This document shows positions 15,980 to 23,986 of a stretch of 30,831 nt of DNA, one piece after another. The notes beneath the pieces were generated by a model, which had not been told where the DNA came from, made no database searches, and saw nothing but the letters and a program-made list of their open reading frames with translations. Positions within the stretch are counted from its first letter, which is position 1. Every line of letters begins with the position of its first letter. Made by a program: the position numbers and the translations under genes. The stretch spans positions 1 through 30,831 of the forward strand of contig CAKPBB010000020.1 in assembly GCA_934140005.1 (NCBI GenBank), written 5' to 3'. This stretch comes from an uncultured Clostridia bacterium. GTDB lineage: Bacteria; Bacillota; Clostridia; TANB77; CAG-508.

Positions 15980-16924
15980 ATGGACAAAATATCAGTTATT
16001 GTTTCTTGTTTTAACGAAGAAAAAGCTTTACCACTATTTTATGCAGAAATGGAAAAACAAATTAAAAAATTTGAAAATGTGGATTTTGAATATATTTTTG
16101 TAAATGATGGTTCTTCAGATAATACATTAAATGTCATGAAACATCTTCACAACGACGATCCAAAAGTTCGTTATATTTCTTTTTCTAGAAACTTTGGAAA
16201 AGAAGCCGCTATGTATGCAGGATTAGAAGCAAGTACAGGAAATTTAGTTACATTAATGGATGCTGACTTGCAAGATCCACCTGCTTTATTAAAAGAAATG
16301 TATGATGCTATAAAAAATGAAGGATATGATATGGTTGGTACTAGACGTGTTACTCGTAAAGGTGAACCTCCTATTCGTAGTTTCTTTGCAAGAATGTTTT
16401 ATAAAATAATTAATAAAATGTCTAAAGTACAAATGGTAGACGGTGCGAGAGATTATATGCTTATGACAAGACAAGTTACAAATTCAATTTTAGATTTAAA
16501 AGAATATAATCGTTATTCAAAAGGATTATTTAGCTTTGTTGGATATAAAGTAAAATGGCTTGAATATGAAAATGTTCAAAGAGTTGCTGGAGAAACAAAA
16601 TGGTCTTTCTGGAAATTATTTAAATATGCAATTGAAGGAATTACAGCCTTTTCAACTACTCCACTTATTTTTGCATCAGTTCTTGGAATAATTTTTTGCT
16701 TAGTATCTTTTTTGTTAATACTAATTATAATTGGAAAAACACTTATGTACGGAGATCCAACAAGTGGCTGGCCTTCTTTAGTTTGCATAATATTTATGGT
16801 AAGTGGTATTCAATTATTCTCTCTTGGAATTATTGGACAATATTTATCTAAAACATATTTAGAAGTAAAAAGACGTCCAATCTACATTGTAAGGGAAACA
16901 AGCGAAGAACCAAAGGAAAAATAA
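15980..16924 (+). CDS. GT2 polyprenyl-phosphate glycosyltransferase with two C-terminal membrane helices
   Basis: This enzyme loads a sugar from a nucleotide donor onto undecaprenyl phosphate at the inner face of the membrane. SVIVSCFNEE (residue 5 on) opens the GT-A fold, FVNDGSSD holds the donor-binding acids, MDADLQDPP carries the DXD-like motif, and GTRRVTRKGE follows. Two hydrophobic segments lie at about 230-255 and 265-290, as in GtrB/CsbB/ArnC-type proteins. The length of 314 residues is typical. AAGGAAAGGA precedes ATG 15980. Together with the two GT-C-like genes it forms a plausible three-component glycosylation system like CsbB-YfhO or GtrABC, but no GtcA-type flippase is encoded next to it. 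Confidence 0.92.
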   Translation: MDKISVIVSCFNEEKALPLFYAEMEKQIKKFENVDFEYIFVNDGSSDNTLNVMKHLHNDDPKVRYISFSRNFGKEAAMYAGLEASTGNLVTLMDADLQDPPALLKEMYDAIKNEGYDMVGTRRVTRKGEPPIRSFFARMFYKIINKMSKVQMVDGARDYMLMTRQVTNSILDLKEYNRYSKGLFSFVGYKVKWLEYENVQRVAGETKWSFWKLFKYAIEGITAFSTTPLIFASVLGIIFCLVSFLLILIIIGKTLMYGDPTSGWPSLVCIIFMVSGIQLFSLGIIGQYLSKTYLEVKRRPIYIVRETSEEPKEK

Positions 16925-16930
16925 TATATT

Positions 16931-17026
16931 AAATAAAAGAGAACTTTTATTTTGAAACAAACCATTCTTATTAAAACAATTTTTTTATAAATTGATGGTT
17001 CTTCATAAAAGTCTCTCTTTTTATTT
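16931..17026. terminator. Large bidirectional terminator between convergent genes
   Basis: AAATAAAAGAGA followed by CTTTTAT (16931-16950) can pair with ATAAAAG and TCTCTTTTTATTT (17005-17026) with a small bulge. Inner pairing is AACCAT with ATGGTT and CAATTT with AAATTG. The element has A- and T-runs on both sides and separates the plus-strand glycosylation operon from the minus-strand DUF4363 gene. Confidence 0.7.
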
Positions 17027-17039
17027 AACGTTTTATTCT

Positions 17040-17516
17040 TTAAAATATGTTTTTTAGCTTAAAACTATCTTTATCTTTAACATGCTCTAACCAAAATTCT
17101 GCTTCAATTATATTGCTTAAAGATTCTTCATATTCATCATTATTTATATTTTCTTCTAAAATAACCATAGCATAACTTATTTTTTCAAGTTCATCATGTT
17201 CTGAAAAAAATGATAACTTTGTTTCTTCTCTAAACCAATCTTCTTTCAAATTTTTCATATTTTGTTTTATTGTATTTTCTTTTTCCTCTACTTTTATGGT
17301 GTTTTGATTTAGCACATTCATTTCTGCTAAAACTTCTTTCACTTCTTCACTTTCATCTTGACTTTTTATTTTATCCAGTTCAACTTTTAAATTGTTTAAT
17401 TGTCCTAATATTTTTTCGACACTTTTATTTGAAATACAATTAGTTACAATTTCTAAAGCAGTAATAATTAATATTATTCCAATTAAAATATATATTTCTT
17501 GTTTTATTCTTTTCAA
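17040..17516 (-). CDS. DUF4363 family membrane-anchored protein
   Basis: The 158-residue protein has one N-terminal membrane segment (about 8-28), a coiled-coil-like charged region (about 30-90), and the C-terminal pattern W...ETKLSFFSEHDELEKI and AEFWLEHVKD seen in DUF4363. The function is unknown. It overlaps the upstream DUF421 gene by 4 nt (ATGA-type overlap), a pairing known in spore-forming Clostridia, so the two products probably act together at the membrane. Confidence 0.8.
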   Translation of the reverse strand: MKRIKQEIYILIGIILIITALEIVTNCISNKSVEKILGQLNNLKVELDKIKSQDESEEVKEVLAEMNVLNQNTIKVEEKENTIKQNMKNLKEDWFREETKLSFFSEHDELEKISYAMVILEENINNDEYEESLSNIIEAEFWLEHVKDKDSFKLKNIF

Positions 17517-18187
17517 TTTTCCTCCTTTTTTTGGCAGTACATTGTATTATCACCATTTAACACAACTACCAATGCCTCTTCTGGCTTCATATTAAATTTT
17601 CCTACTTCTCTATCTAACCATTCTTTTGTTTTTCCAATTTTTTTCAAATTATCAGTCATTATTTGTCCATCAATTACCAGATCATAGGCTATTCCTTCAT
17701 ATTTTACCTCTATATTAAAATCCTCTGGTTTTAGAGCTCTTTTATCTGGTTTTTGTACAATACTAATTTGTCCACTCGTTTCAAGTATTGCAAATTCAAC
17801 ATCTCCTAAATTATTTATGCCATTTACTCTTAATCTTTCTTGTAATTCATTTATCGTAAAATTTTCCATTTTCATAGCATTTTCATCTATTTTTCCTCTA
17901 TATATAAGTATTCTTGGCTTACCACAAATTAATTCTCTTATTTTAATACTTTTAAGATTTGCTAATGAAATTATTATATGCATAAATAATAGTCCTAATA
18001 TTGGAATAAAACCATATAATAAAGGTATACCAATTTCAGTCATAGGAGTTGCAGCCAAATCTGCTATCATTATTGCAATTGCAAGTTCAAATGGTTGCAT
18101 TTGCCCTATTTCTCTTTTTCCCATGCATCTCATAACAATTAAAACTATTGTATATAAAATAATACTTTTTACAAAAATTAGAACCAT
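17513..18187 (-). CDS. DUF421/YetF family membrane protein
   Basis: The 224-residue protein has three N-terminal membrane segments (about 3-22, 33-52, 58-76) followed by a cytoplasmic domain with the family motifs RELICGKPRILI, LQERLRVNGI and GDVEFAILETSG. This is the YetF/YdfS/YkjA group. In Bacillus, some members affect the inner membrane of spores. Others are of unknown role. AAGGA precedes ATG 18187. The leader carries two competing hairpins (18214-18260). It is followed by the overlapping DUF4363 gene. Confidence 0.9.
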   Translation of the reverse strand: MVLIFVKSIILYTIVLIVMRCMGKREIGQMQPFELAIAIMIADLAATPMTEIGIPLLYGFIPILGLLFMHIIISLANLKSIKIRELICGKPRILIYRGKIDENAMKMENFTINELQERLRVNGINNLGDVEFAILETSGQISIVQKPDKRALKPEDFNIEVKYEGIAYDLVIDGQIMTDNLKKIGKTKEWLDREVGKFNMKPEEALVVVLNGDNTMYCQKKEEN

Positions 18188-18213
18188 TTTTTAAATCCTT
18201 ATATTAAATATTT

Positions 18214-18260
18214 AGGTTTTTATTTTGGTAACCTATGAACCAATACATTTCCAATGTATT
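18214..18260 (-). promoter_or_regulatory. Competing hairpins in the DUF421 leader
   Basis: AGGTT (18214-18218) pairs with AACCT (18230-18234), while the overlapping TTGGT (18225-18229) pairs with ACCAA (18239-18243). The two stems cannot both be fully formed. A separate 7-bp hairpin AATACAT/ATGTATT (18242-18260) touches the second. It might be a switch or chance in AT-rich DNA. Confidence 0.35.
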
Positions 18261-18455
18261 TCAGTTTTACTTCATTTATTTTCTTTTTGAAATATATGAA
18301 TATTTTTTTCAAAATTTATTAAAATATACTTATATTTATTTTATATATTATAGAAATATCTTTTTACTTTTATAATAAAAATAAATATAGTAGAAAATAA
18401 GATTGTAAGATTAAATTTATATAATTGTTTATTATATAAAAGGAAGGAGAATAAA

Positions 18456-18836
18456 ATGAGTAACAATAATACTGATATACAGTCTAGTAATAGTTCAATG
18501 GGGATTGTTGGTCAAATTGTTGGAAGATTTATCGTAGCTGCAATTATTTTAGGAATAACAGCTTTCTTTACACCTGGATTTTCCATAAACAATATCTGGT
18601 CTCTTGCTTTATCTGCTGTTGTTTTAACTGTTATGGATTATCTTATAGTTAAATTTACTGGTCTTCATTCTATTGCCTTTGGAAAAGGATTTGTAGGTTT
18701 TGTTTTAGCAGTAATAACTTTATATGCAACTCAATTTTTCGTTGCTGGCTATTCAATTTCATGGATGGCAGCTATAATCGGTGCTTTAATATATGGTGTA
18801 ATTGACTATATAATTCCTGGAGAACAAAATCCATAG
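18456..18836 (+). CDS. Small four-helix membrane protein (DUF2512/YndM- or holin-like)
   Basis: The 126-residue protein has a polar N-terminus of about 15 residues and four hydrophobic helices (about 20-42, 47-65, 75-94, 97-118) with short loops. It ends in DYIIPGEQNP. The helix pattern with VLTVMDYLIVKFTG resembles the YndM/DUF2512 family, and such proteins are also often labelled phage holin family. No other phage genes are nearby, so a lysis role is not supported. AAGGAAGGAG precedes ATG 18456. It is a single gene, convergent with glmU. Confidence 0.75.
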   Translation: MSNNNTDIQSSNSSMGIVGQIVGRFIVAAIILGITAFFTPGFSINNIWSLALSAVVLTVMDYLIVKFTGLHSIAFGKGFVGFVLAVITLYATQFFVAGYSISWMAAIIGALIYGVIDYIIPGEQNP

Positions 18837-18859
18837 TCTAATTTCAAAATTGATGCAAA

Positions 18860-18903
18860 AAAGACTGATTAACAAAGTTCTAAATCTTTGCTAATCAGTC
18901 TTT
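18860..18903. terminator. Bidirectional terminator between the small membrane protein and glmU
   Basis: AAAGACTGATTA (18860-18871) pairs perfectly with TAATCAGTCTTT (18892-18903), and inner CAAAG pairs with CTTTG. A- and T-runs flank both sides, serving the two convergent genes. Confidence 0.85.
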
Positions 18904-18966
18904 AACAAATTTTGAGCTACTTTTTTCAACAGCCCCAGTTTTACTTATCTTTTTTCTTTTATTAAT

Positions 18967-20247
18967 TTATTTTTTTGTATAATATCCTTCTTTATTTGTT
19001 TGTCTTTCTCTAGCTATTGCTAAAGTTTCATCTGGGATATCTTCTGTAATTGTTGAACCAGCTGCAACAACAACATTATCTCCAATTTTTACAGGTGCTA
19101 CTAGACTAACATTTGAACCAATAAACGCATTATCACCTATAATTGTTGGATTTTTATTTACGCCATCATAGTTACATGTAATTGTACCACAGCCAATATT
19201 ACCATTTTTTCCGACTTTACAATCACCTAAATATGTTAAATGAGGGACTTTAGTTCCTTCACCAATAATAGTCTTTTTAATCTCAACACAATTTCCAACT
19301 TTAACTCTATCTTTTAAAATGCAACCTTCTCTTATGAATGCATTTGGTCCTAATTCACAATTTTCGCCTATTATAACATTATTTTGGATAATTGTATTAG
19401 GGTGAATAACTGTATCTCTTCCTATTTTTACATCATCATAAATGTATGTTGAAGCAGCATCTTCTATTGTTACACCATTCCTCATATGTTCACTGTTTAT
19501 TCTCATTCTTAAAACTCTTGTTAACAATTCTAGTTGTGCTCTATCATTTACACCAAGTATTTCAGTATTATCTTCTACTATAACAGCTCCTGTCTTTAGT
19601 CCTTTGTCATTCATTATCTTAATTACATCTGTTAAATAGTATTCCCCTTGTGCATTATTTGGTTTAATTAATTCTAATGCTTTTAATAATTCCTCAATAT
19701 CAAAACAGTATATTCCAGAATTTATTTCTTTTATTTTCTTTTGGTAACTCTTTGCATCTTTTTCTTCAACAATTTCTTCAACAGAACCACCTTCATCTCT
19801 TATGATTCTACCATATCCAGTAGGGTTTTCATAGATTGCAGTTAATAGTGTAGCATATTCTTTACTAGTAACACTTTTTTCTAGAAGTTTTTCCAAAGTT
19901 TCTGGTCTTATGATTGGAACATCCCCATTTAAAACAAGAACTTTTCCTTTTTTTCCTTTTAAAAAAGGTATTGCTTGCATTACAGCATGACCAGTTCCTA
20001 AAAGCTCTTCTTGATAAGCATATTTTACCTTATCGCCTAAAACTTCTTTAACTTGTTCCCTTAAATGTCCTACAACAGCAATAACTTCATCTGAACCAAT
20101 TTTGTATGCAGCCTCTGCCACTCTTCTTACTAATTCTTTATCATAAATTTTATGTACAAGTTTTGATTTATTAGATTTCATTCTTGTACCTTTTCCTGCT
20201 GCCATAATAATTGTAGCAACATATTCTTCGTTTTCTAAAATTTTCAT
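18967..20247 (-). CDS. glmU: Bifunctional GlcNAc-1-phosphate uridyltransferase / glucosamine-1-phosphate acetyltransferase, shortened
   Basis: GlmU makes UDP-GlcNAc for peptidoglycan in two steps. The N-terminal pyrophosphorylase domain has AAGKGTRM (16-23), LLGTGHA and LNGDVP, with the UTP/GlcNAc site NSGIY. The C-terminal left-handed beta-helix has the acetyltransferase motif VPHLTYLGD (about 334-342, catalytic His), GCGTITCNYDG and the end ARERQTNKEGY. At 426 residues it is about 30 shorter than usual (about 456). Compared from memory with B. subtilis GlmU, the missing part lies near residue 302, between LGPN and IREG, which is roughly two coils of the beta-helix. Both active sites are still present. 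A perfect inverted repeat (20258-20284) adjoins the ribosome binding site. Confidence 0.95.
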   Translation of the reverse strand: MKILENEEYVATIIMAAGKGTRMKSNKSKLVHKIYDKELVRRVAEAAYKIGSDEVIAVVGHLREQVKEVLGDKVKYAYQEELLGTGHAVMQAIPFLKGKKGKVLVLNGDVPIIRPETLEKLLEKSVTSKEYATLLTAIYENPTGYGRIIRDEGGSVEEIVEEKDAKSYQKKIKEINSGIYCFDIEELLKALELIKPNNAQGEYYLTDVIKIMNDKGLKTGAVIVEDNTEILGVNDRAQLELLTRVLRMRINSEHMRNGVTIEDAASTYIYDDVKIGRDTVIHPNTIIQNNVIIGENCELGPNAFIREGCILKDRVKVGNCVEIKKTIIGEGTKVPHLTYLGDCKVGKNGNIGCGTITCNYDGVNKNPTIIGDNAFIGSNVSLVAPVKIGDNVVVAAGSTITEDIPDETLAIARERQTNKEGYYTKK

Positions 20248-20257
20248 ACTATTTCCT

Positions 20258-20284
20258 CGTATAATATAAATTACCTATTATACG
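20258..20284 (-). promoter_or_regulatory. Inverted repeat next to the glmU ribosome binding site
   Basis: CGTATAAT (20258-20265) and ATTATACG (20277-20284) are perfectly complementary around an 11-nt loop. On the minus strand the 3' arm runs directly into GAGGAAA, the glmU ribosome binding site. It could limit ribosome access or act as an operator. Confidence 0.45.
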
Positions 20285-20441
20285 AATTTCTCCTTTCTGA
20301 AAAATCATTTTATAAAATATGACTTTAGCACTTATTTTTGATGTTTTTTTATATTTCTTTGCTATTCATGTCTAAAATATCACAAATTTTACTTTTTAGC
20401 AATATTATTGTCTTATTTTGTTATATAATATTCAACAAATT

Positions 20442-21032
20442 TTATTTTGTTACTCGAGATATTGCCAGTCCGTCTCCAACTTCTAAAATTTGACTATCTA
20501 ATCTCTTATCCTCTATTGCTTGTGCAATGTATTCTCTTAAATGTCTAACAGCAGTTCTTTGTTTATGTTTGTTATAGTCACTTAAAACATAGCCTTTGTA
20601 TAAAATATTATCAGCTAATATAATTCCATTATTCTTTACAAGTCTTATTCCCTCTTCTAAAAAAACTGGATATTTTCCTTTATTTGCATCTATAAATACA
20701 ATATCATACTCTTTATTTAATGTTGGTAATATTTCTACTGCATTTCCTTGATATATCGTTATTTGCTCTTCAACACCGATTTTTTTTATGTTTTCTTTTG
20801 CTTGCTTTACTCTTTCTTCACTTAACTCAATAGTATCTATATGTGCTTCTGGAGCAATCCTAGCAAACTGACTAGCAGAATAACCAACTGCTGTACCTAT
20901 TTCTAGAATGTTTTTTGGCTTTTCTTCATTTAAAATTTTTTCAATTACTTCTAAAGTATCATCCATTATAATTGGAACATGATCTTCCAAAGCCTTTTCT
21001 TTTACATTTTTTAATTCTTCTAAATTAATCAT
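20442..21032 (-). CDS. trmR: SAM-dependent O-methyltransferase, TrmR/YrrM type
   Basis: This is a class I methyltransferase of family 3 with 196 residues. An N-terminal helix with VPIIMDDTLEVIEKIL precedes the SAM motif ILEIGTAVGYSA (about 41-52). IDTIELSEERV holds the acidic ribose-binding residue, YDIVFIDANKGKY and ADNILYKG are the metal/substrate motifs, and the C-terminus GDGLAISR closes the fold. YrrM/TrmR of B. subtilis methylates 5-hydroxyuridine in tRNA to mo5U, and the overall pattern fits this better than catechol-type enzymes. AAGGGAG precedes ATG 21032. It lies between typA and glmU, and both gaps exceed 190 nt, so it may be transcribed alone. Confidence 0.85.
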   Translation of the reverse strand: MINLEELKNVKEKALEDHVPIIMDDTLEVIEKILNEEKPKNILEIGTAVGYSASQFARIAPEAHIDTIELSEERVKQAKENIKKIGVEEQITIYQGNAVEILPTLNKEYDIVFIDANKGKYPVFLEEGIRLVKNNGIILADNILYKGYVLSDYNKHKQRTAVRHLREYIAQAIEDKRLDSQILEVGDGLAISRVTK

Positions 21033-21186
21033 TGTAAATCTCCCTTTTGTTATTTCGATATAATATTAATTTATTTATAAAATAAAAAACTTTTTAACTA
21101 TTTCTTCTGTAATTATTCTTATTTGTTATATCATTTTTTCTAAAAAAAAACAAGTAATAAACTTAAATGACACTACAAAAAAACAA

Positions 21187-21220
21187 AAAGAGAAACTTCA
21201 ATTTATCAAAGTCTCTCTTT
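21187..21220 (-). terminator. Terminator of typA
   Basis: AAAGAGA (21187-21193) pairs with TCTCTTT (21214-21220), and ACTT pairs with AAGT inside, with a small mismatch. The minus strand runs into TTTTTGTTTTTTTG. It lies about 65 nt after the typA stop. Confidence 0.75.
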
Positions 21221-21283
21221 TATCCTATAATTTATAATTTTAATAATAATTTATATTAACCTTCTAAATTCTTTTCTACTAAT

Positions 21284-23104
21284 TTATTTTGCTGAATTTC
21301 TTGCTGCTCTTTCTCTTTCTTTATTGTCAAGGATTTTCTTTCTTAAACGAATATTTTTTGGAGTAACTTCAACAAGTTCATCATCTTGAATAAATTCAAT
21401 AGCTTTTTCCAAGCTCATTTGAATTGGTGGCACTAATCTTAATGCATCATCTGAACCAGAAGCTCTAGTATTTGTTAAATGTTTTTCTTTGCATACATTT
21501 ATTGCAATATCTTCACTTCTTGAATTTAATCCAACAATCATACCTTCATAAACTTCTACACCAGGTCCTATAAATAATTCTCCTTTATCTTGTGCATTAT
21601 ATAAACCATAAGTAATTGATTTTCCTCTTTCAAAAGCAACTATTGTTCCTCTTACCCTAGCTTGAACATCACCTTTATATGGTTCATATCCGTCAAATAT
21701 ATGGCTCATTGTTCCATTACCTTTTGTATCTGTCATGAATTCTGTTCTATAACCAATCAACCCTCTTGCTGGAATTTTGAATTCTACTTTTGTATGTCCA
21801 ATTTCAGCTGGTTCCATATTAATCATTTCAGCTTTTCTTCTACCTAGTTTTTCAATAACATTTCCAACGCAATCATCTGGAACATTAACAACTAATCTTT
21901 CCATTGGTTCGCATTTTACACCATCAATCTCTTTAAAAATAACTTTTGGTCTTGAAACTAATAGTTCAAATCCTTCTCTTCTCATTGTTTCAATTAGTAC
22001 AGATAGATGTAATTCACCTCTACCAGAAACTTCAAAAGAATCTGGTGATTCTGTTTCTTTAACTCTTAAACTTACATTTCTGTCTAGTTCTTTGAATAGA
22101 CGATCTCTAATATGTCTAGAAGTTACAAATTGTCCTTCTTGTCCTGCAAAAGGTCCATTGTTTACACTAAAAGTCATAGAAACTGTTGGCTCATCAATAT
22201 CAACAAATGGTATTTTTTCAGGGTTGTTATAATCGCAAATTGTGTCTCCTATATTAATATCTGTAACACCAGATAAAGCAATAATATCACCTGCTGATGC
22301 TTCTTCAACTTCAATTCTCTTTAAACCATCATAAGTATATAATTTTGTTACTCTAGCATTTTCAATTTTATCATCTTTTTTGCAAATAGCAATCGGCATT
22401 CCTAATTGAATTTTTCCTCTTTCAACTCTACCGATAGCAATTCTACCAACGTAATCATCATAATCAATGTTTGAAACTAACATTTGCATTGTTCCATCTA
22501 AATCACATTTTGGTGGTTCAATATTTTTTATAATAGTCTCAAATAAAGGTTTTAAGTCTGTTCCTGGTTTGTCTAAATCCAAACTTGCAATACCTTGTTT
22601 ACCTGAAGCATAAACAACAGGGAATTCTAATTGTTCATCATTTGCTCCAAGTTCAATGAATAAATCTAGAACATCATCAACAACTTGTAATGGTCTTGCA
22701 CCAGGTCTATCTATTTTATTAATAACTACTATTGGCTTTAGATTTAAAGCTAATGATTTCTTTAAAACCTCTCTTGTTTGAGGCATTGCACCTTCAAAAG
22801 AGTCTACCAATAATACAACTCCATCTACCATTTTTAGAACACGCTCAACTTCGCCACCAAAATCAGCATGTCCAGGTGTATCAACTATATTGATTTTAAT
22901 ATCTCCATAATGTACAGCTGTATTTTTTGAAAGTATTGTAATTCCTCTTTCTTTCTCTAAATCATTTGAATCCATAACTCTTTCTGCTACTTGTTCATTG
23001 TCTCTAAAAATACCACTTTGTTTAAGCATTGCATCAACAAGAGTTGTCTTACCGTGATCAACGTGTGCGATAATTGCTACATTTCTAATTTTTTGGTTAT
23101 TCAT
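21284..23104 (-). CDS. typA: Ribosome-associated GTPase TypA/BipA
   Basis: This translational GTPase, with an EF-G-like fold, binds the ribosome and assists assembly and translation under stress, notably cold. AHVDHGKTTLVDAML (from residue 13) is the P-loop, RGITI is switch I, DTPGHADFGGEVER is switch II, and NKIDRPGARP gives guanine specificity. The C-terminal BipA-specific domain includes GYRTEFMTDTKGNG. The length of 606 residues is typical. ATG 23104 is preceded by AGAGG. A consensus promoter (23230-23258) and a folded leader of about 120 nt precede it. Confidence 0.98.
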   Translation of the reverse strand: MNNQKIRNVAIIAHVDHGKTTLVDAMLKQSGIFRDNEQVAERVMDSNDLEKERGITILSKNTAVHYGDIKINIVDTPGHADFGGEVERVLKMVDGVVLLVDSFEGAMPQTREVLKKSLALNLKPIVVINKIDRPGARPLQVVDDVLDLFIELGANDEQLEFPVVYASGKQGIASLDLDKPGTDLKPLFETIIKNIEPPKCDLDGTMQMLVSNIDYDDYVGRIAIGRVERGKIQLGMPIAICKKDDKIENARVTKLYTYDGLKRIEVEEASAGDIIALSGVTDINIGDTICDYNNPEKIPFVDIDEPTVSMTFSVNNGPFAGQEGQFVTSRHIRDRLFKELDRNVSLRVKETESPDSFEVSGRGELHLSVLIETMRREGFELLVSRPKVIFKEIDGVKCEPMERLVVNVPDDCVGNVIEKLGRRKAEMINMEPAEIGHTKVEFKIPARGLIGYRTEFMTDTKGNGTMSHIFDGYEPYKGDVQARVRGTIVAFERGKSITYGLYNAQDKGELFIGPGVEVYEGMIVGLNSRSEDIAINVCKEKHLTNTRASGSDDALRLVPPIQMSLEKAIEFIQDDELVEVTPKNIRLRKKILDNKERERAARNSAK

Positions 23105-23143
23105 ATTATTACCTCTTTATATAAAATTTATTTGAAACGAATT

Positions 23144-23227
23144 TATGGTTAAATAATGGGTTACATTTATTAGCTATTACCAATTATTAGTAAAAGTCAA
23201 TTTTATGTAAAACAAAATTTAACCATA
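23144..23227 (-). promoter_or_regulatory. Folded 5' leader of typA
   Basis: TATGGTTAAAT (23144-23154) is perfectly complementary to ATTTAACCATA (23217-23227), an 11-bp pair whose outer arm starts at about the predicted transcript 5' end. Inside it TTACAT (23161-23166) pairs with ATGTAA (23205-23210), enclosing a smaller hairpin. The leader ends about 40 nt before the start codon. It is AT-only and could be temperature-sensitive, which is inference. Confidence 0.55.
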
Positions 23228-23229
23228 TT

Positions 23230-23258
23230 ATTATATATCATCATTCGTATTTTGTCAA
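23230..23258 (-). promoter_or_regulatory. Sigma-A promoter of typA
   Basis: The minus strand shows a perfect TTGACA (23253-23258), a 17-nt spacer and a perfect TATAAT (23230-23235). It is the best consensus promoter in the window. Confidence 0.9.
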
Positions 23259-23318
23259 CCAACGTTTATAGAGTTTTTATAGCGCTATGTAGGTTTTTTT
23301 ATAAATTTGTACATAATT

Positions 23319-23960
23319 CTAATTTTTAGCTTCAAGCATTTTTATATCAGTTGTTGATAATCTTATTATTTCATTTTTTAAAAGTTCACTGACTTCATTT
23401 TCTGTTTGCTCATCGACTTTTTTTAGTCCTTGGTATTTACTCAAGTCTAATGGTTTCCCATAAATTATTGTTGATTTATGGAAAGGTTTACTATCTCCTT
23501 GTATTCCAATAGGCAATAAATTAGCACCAGTTTTTAAAGCAAGATACGCAGCGCCATTCTTTATCTTTCCATCATTCTTTTCAAAACCATTTCTTGTTCC
23601 TTCTGGAAATAGACCGATACAGCCTCCAGATTTTAATGTTTTTAGAGCTTCTTTCATTGCTGTAATATCCTTAGAATCTCTCTTTACATATATGGCATCA
23701 AATACCAAACCTAAAAAAGCTAAAAATTTATTTTCAGCCAACTCTTCTTTTGACATAAATCTCATATGCCTTCCAGCTGTTGCTACAATAAGTGGCGGAT
23801 CTAAGTAAGTTCTATGATTTCCACAAAAAATTGTTGCTTCATCTTTTGGTATATTTTCCTTTCCTATTATTTCTAATCTATAAACAATTTTACAATATAT
23901 GTATATAGCACCCTTTACAATTCCTCTTCCTATTTTCTTTAAAAATTCCATAATTCTCAT
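23319..23960 (-). CDS. plsC: 1-acyl-glycerol-3-phosphate acyltransferase
   Basis: This membrane-associated enzyme acylates lysophosphatidic acid to phosphatidic acid. The catalytic HX4D is in NHRTYLDP (His49, Asp54), the substrate motif is FPEGTRN (118-124), and an N-terminal hydrophobic/amphipathic helix (about 12-24) anchors it. The length of 213 residues is in the lower normal range. ATG 23960 is kept. An alternative ATG at 23951 would remove three residues. It follows cmk by 26 nt, the common cmk-plsC order of Clostridia. A convincing terminator after it is not seen. Confidence 0.93.
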   Translation of the reverse strand: MRIMEFLKKIGRGIVKGAIYIYCKIVYRLEIIGKENIPKDEATIFCGNHRTYLDPPLIVATAGRHMRFMSKEELAENKFLAFLGLVFDAIYVKRDSKDITAMKEALKTLKSGGCIGLFPEGTRNGFEKNDGKIKNGAAYLALKTGANLLPIGIQGDSKPFHKSTIIYGKPLDLSKYQGLKKVDEQTENEVSELLKNEIIRLSTTDIKMLEAKN

Positions 23961-23986
23961 CCAATCTTTTTCCTAAAATTAATTTA

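Noticed and set aside
18456..18836. Prophage holin
   Set aside because: The helix pattern alone is not enough, and no lysin, structural or integrase genes occur nearby.
21777..22232. Plus-strand reading frame of 151 codons opposite typA
   Set aside because: It lies wholly antisense to typA and has no ribosome binding site or recognisable domain.
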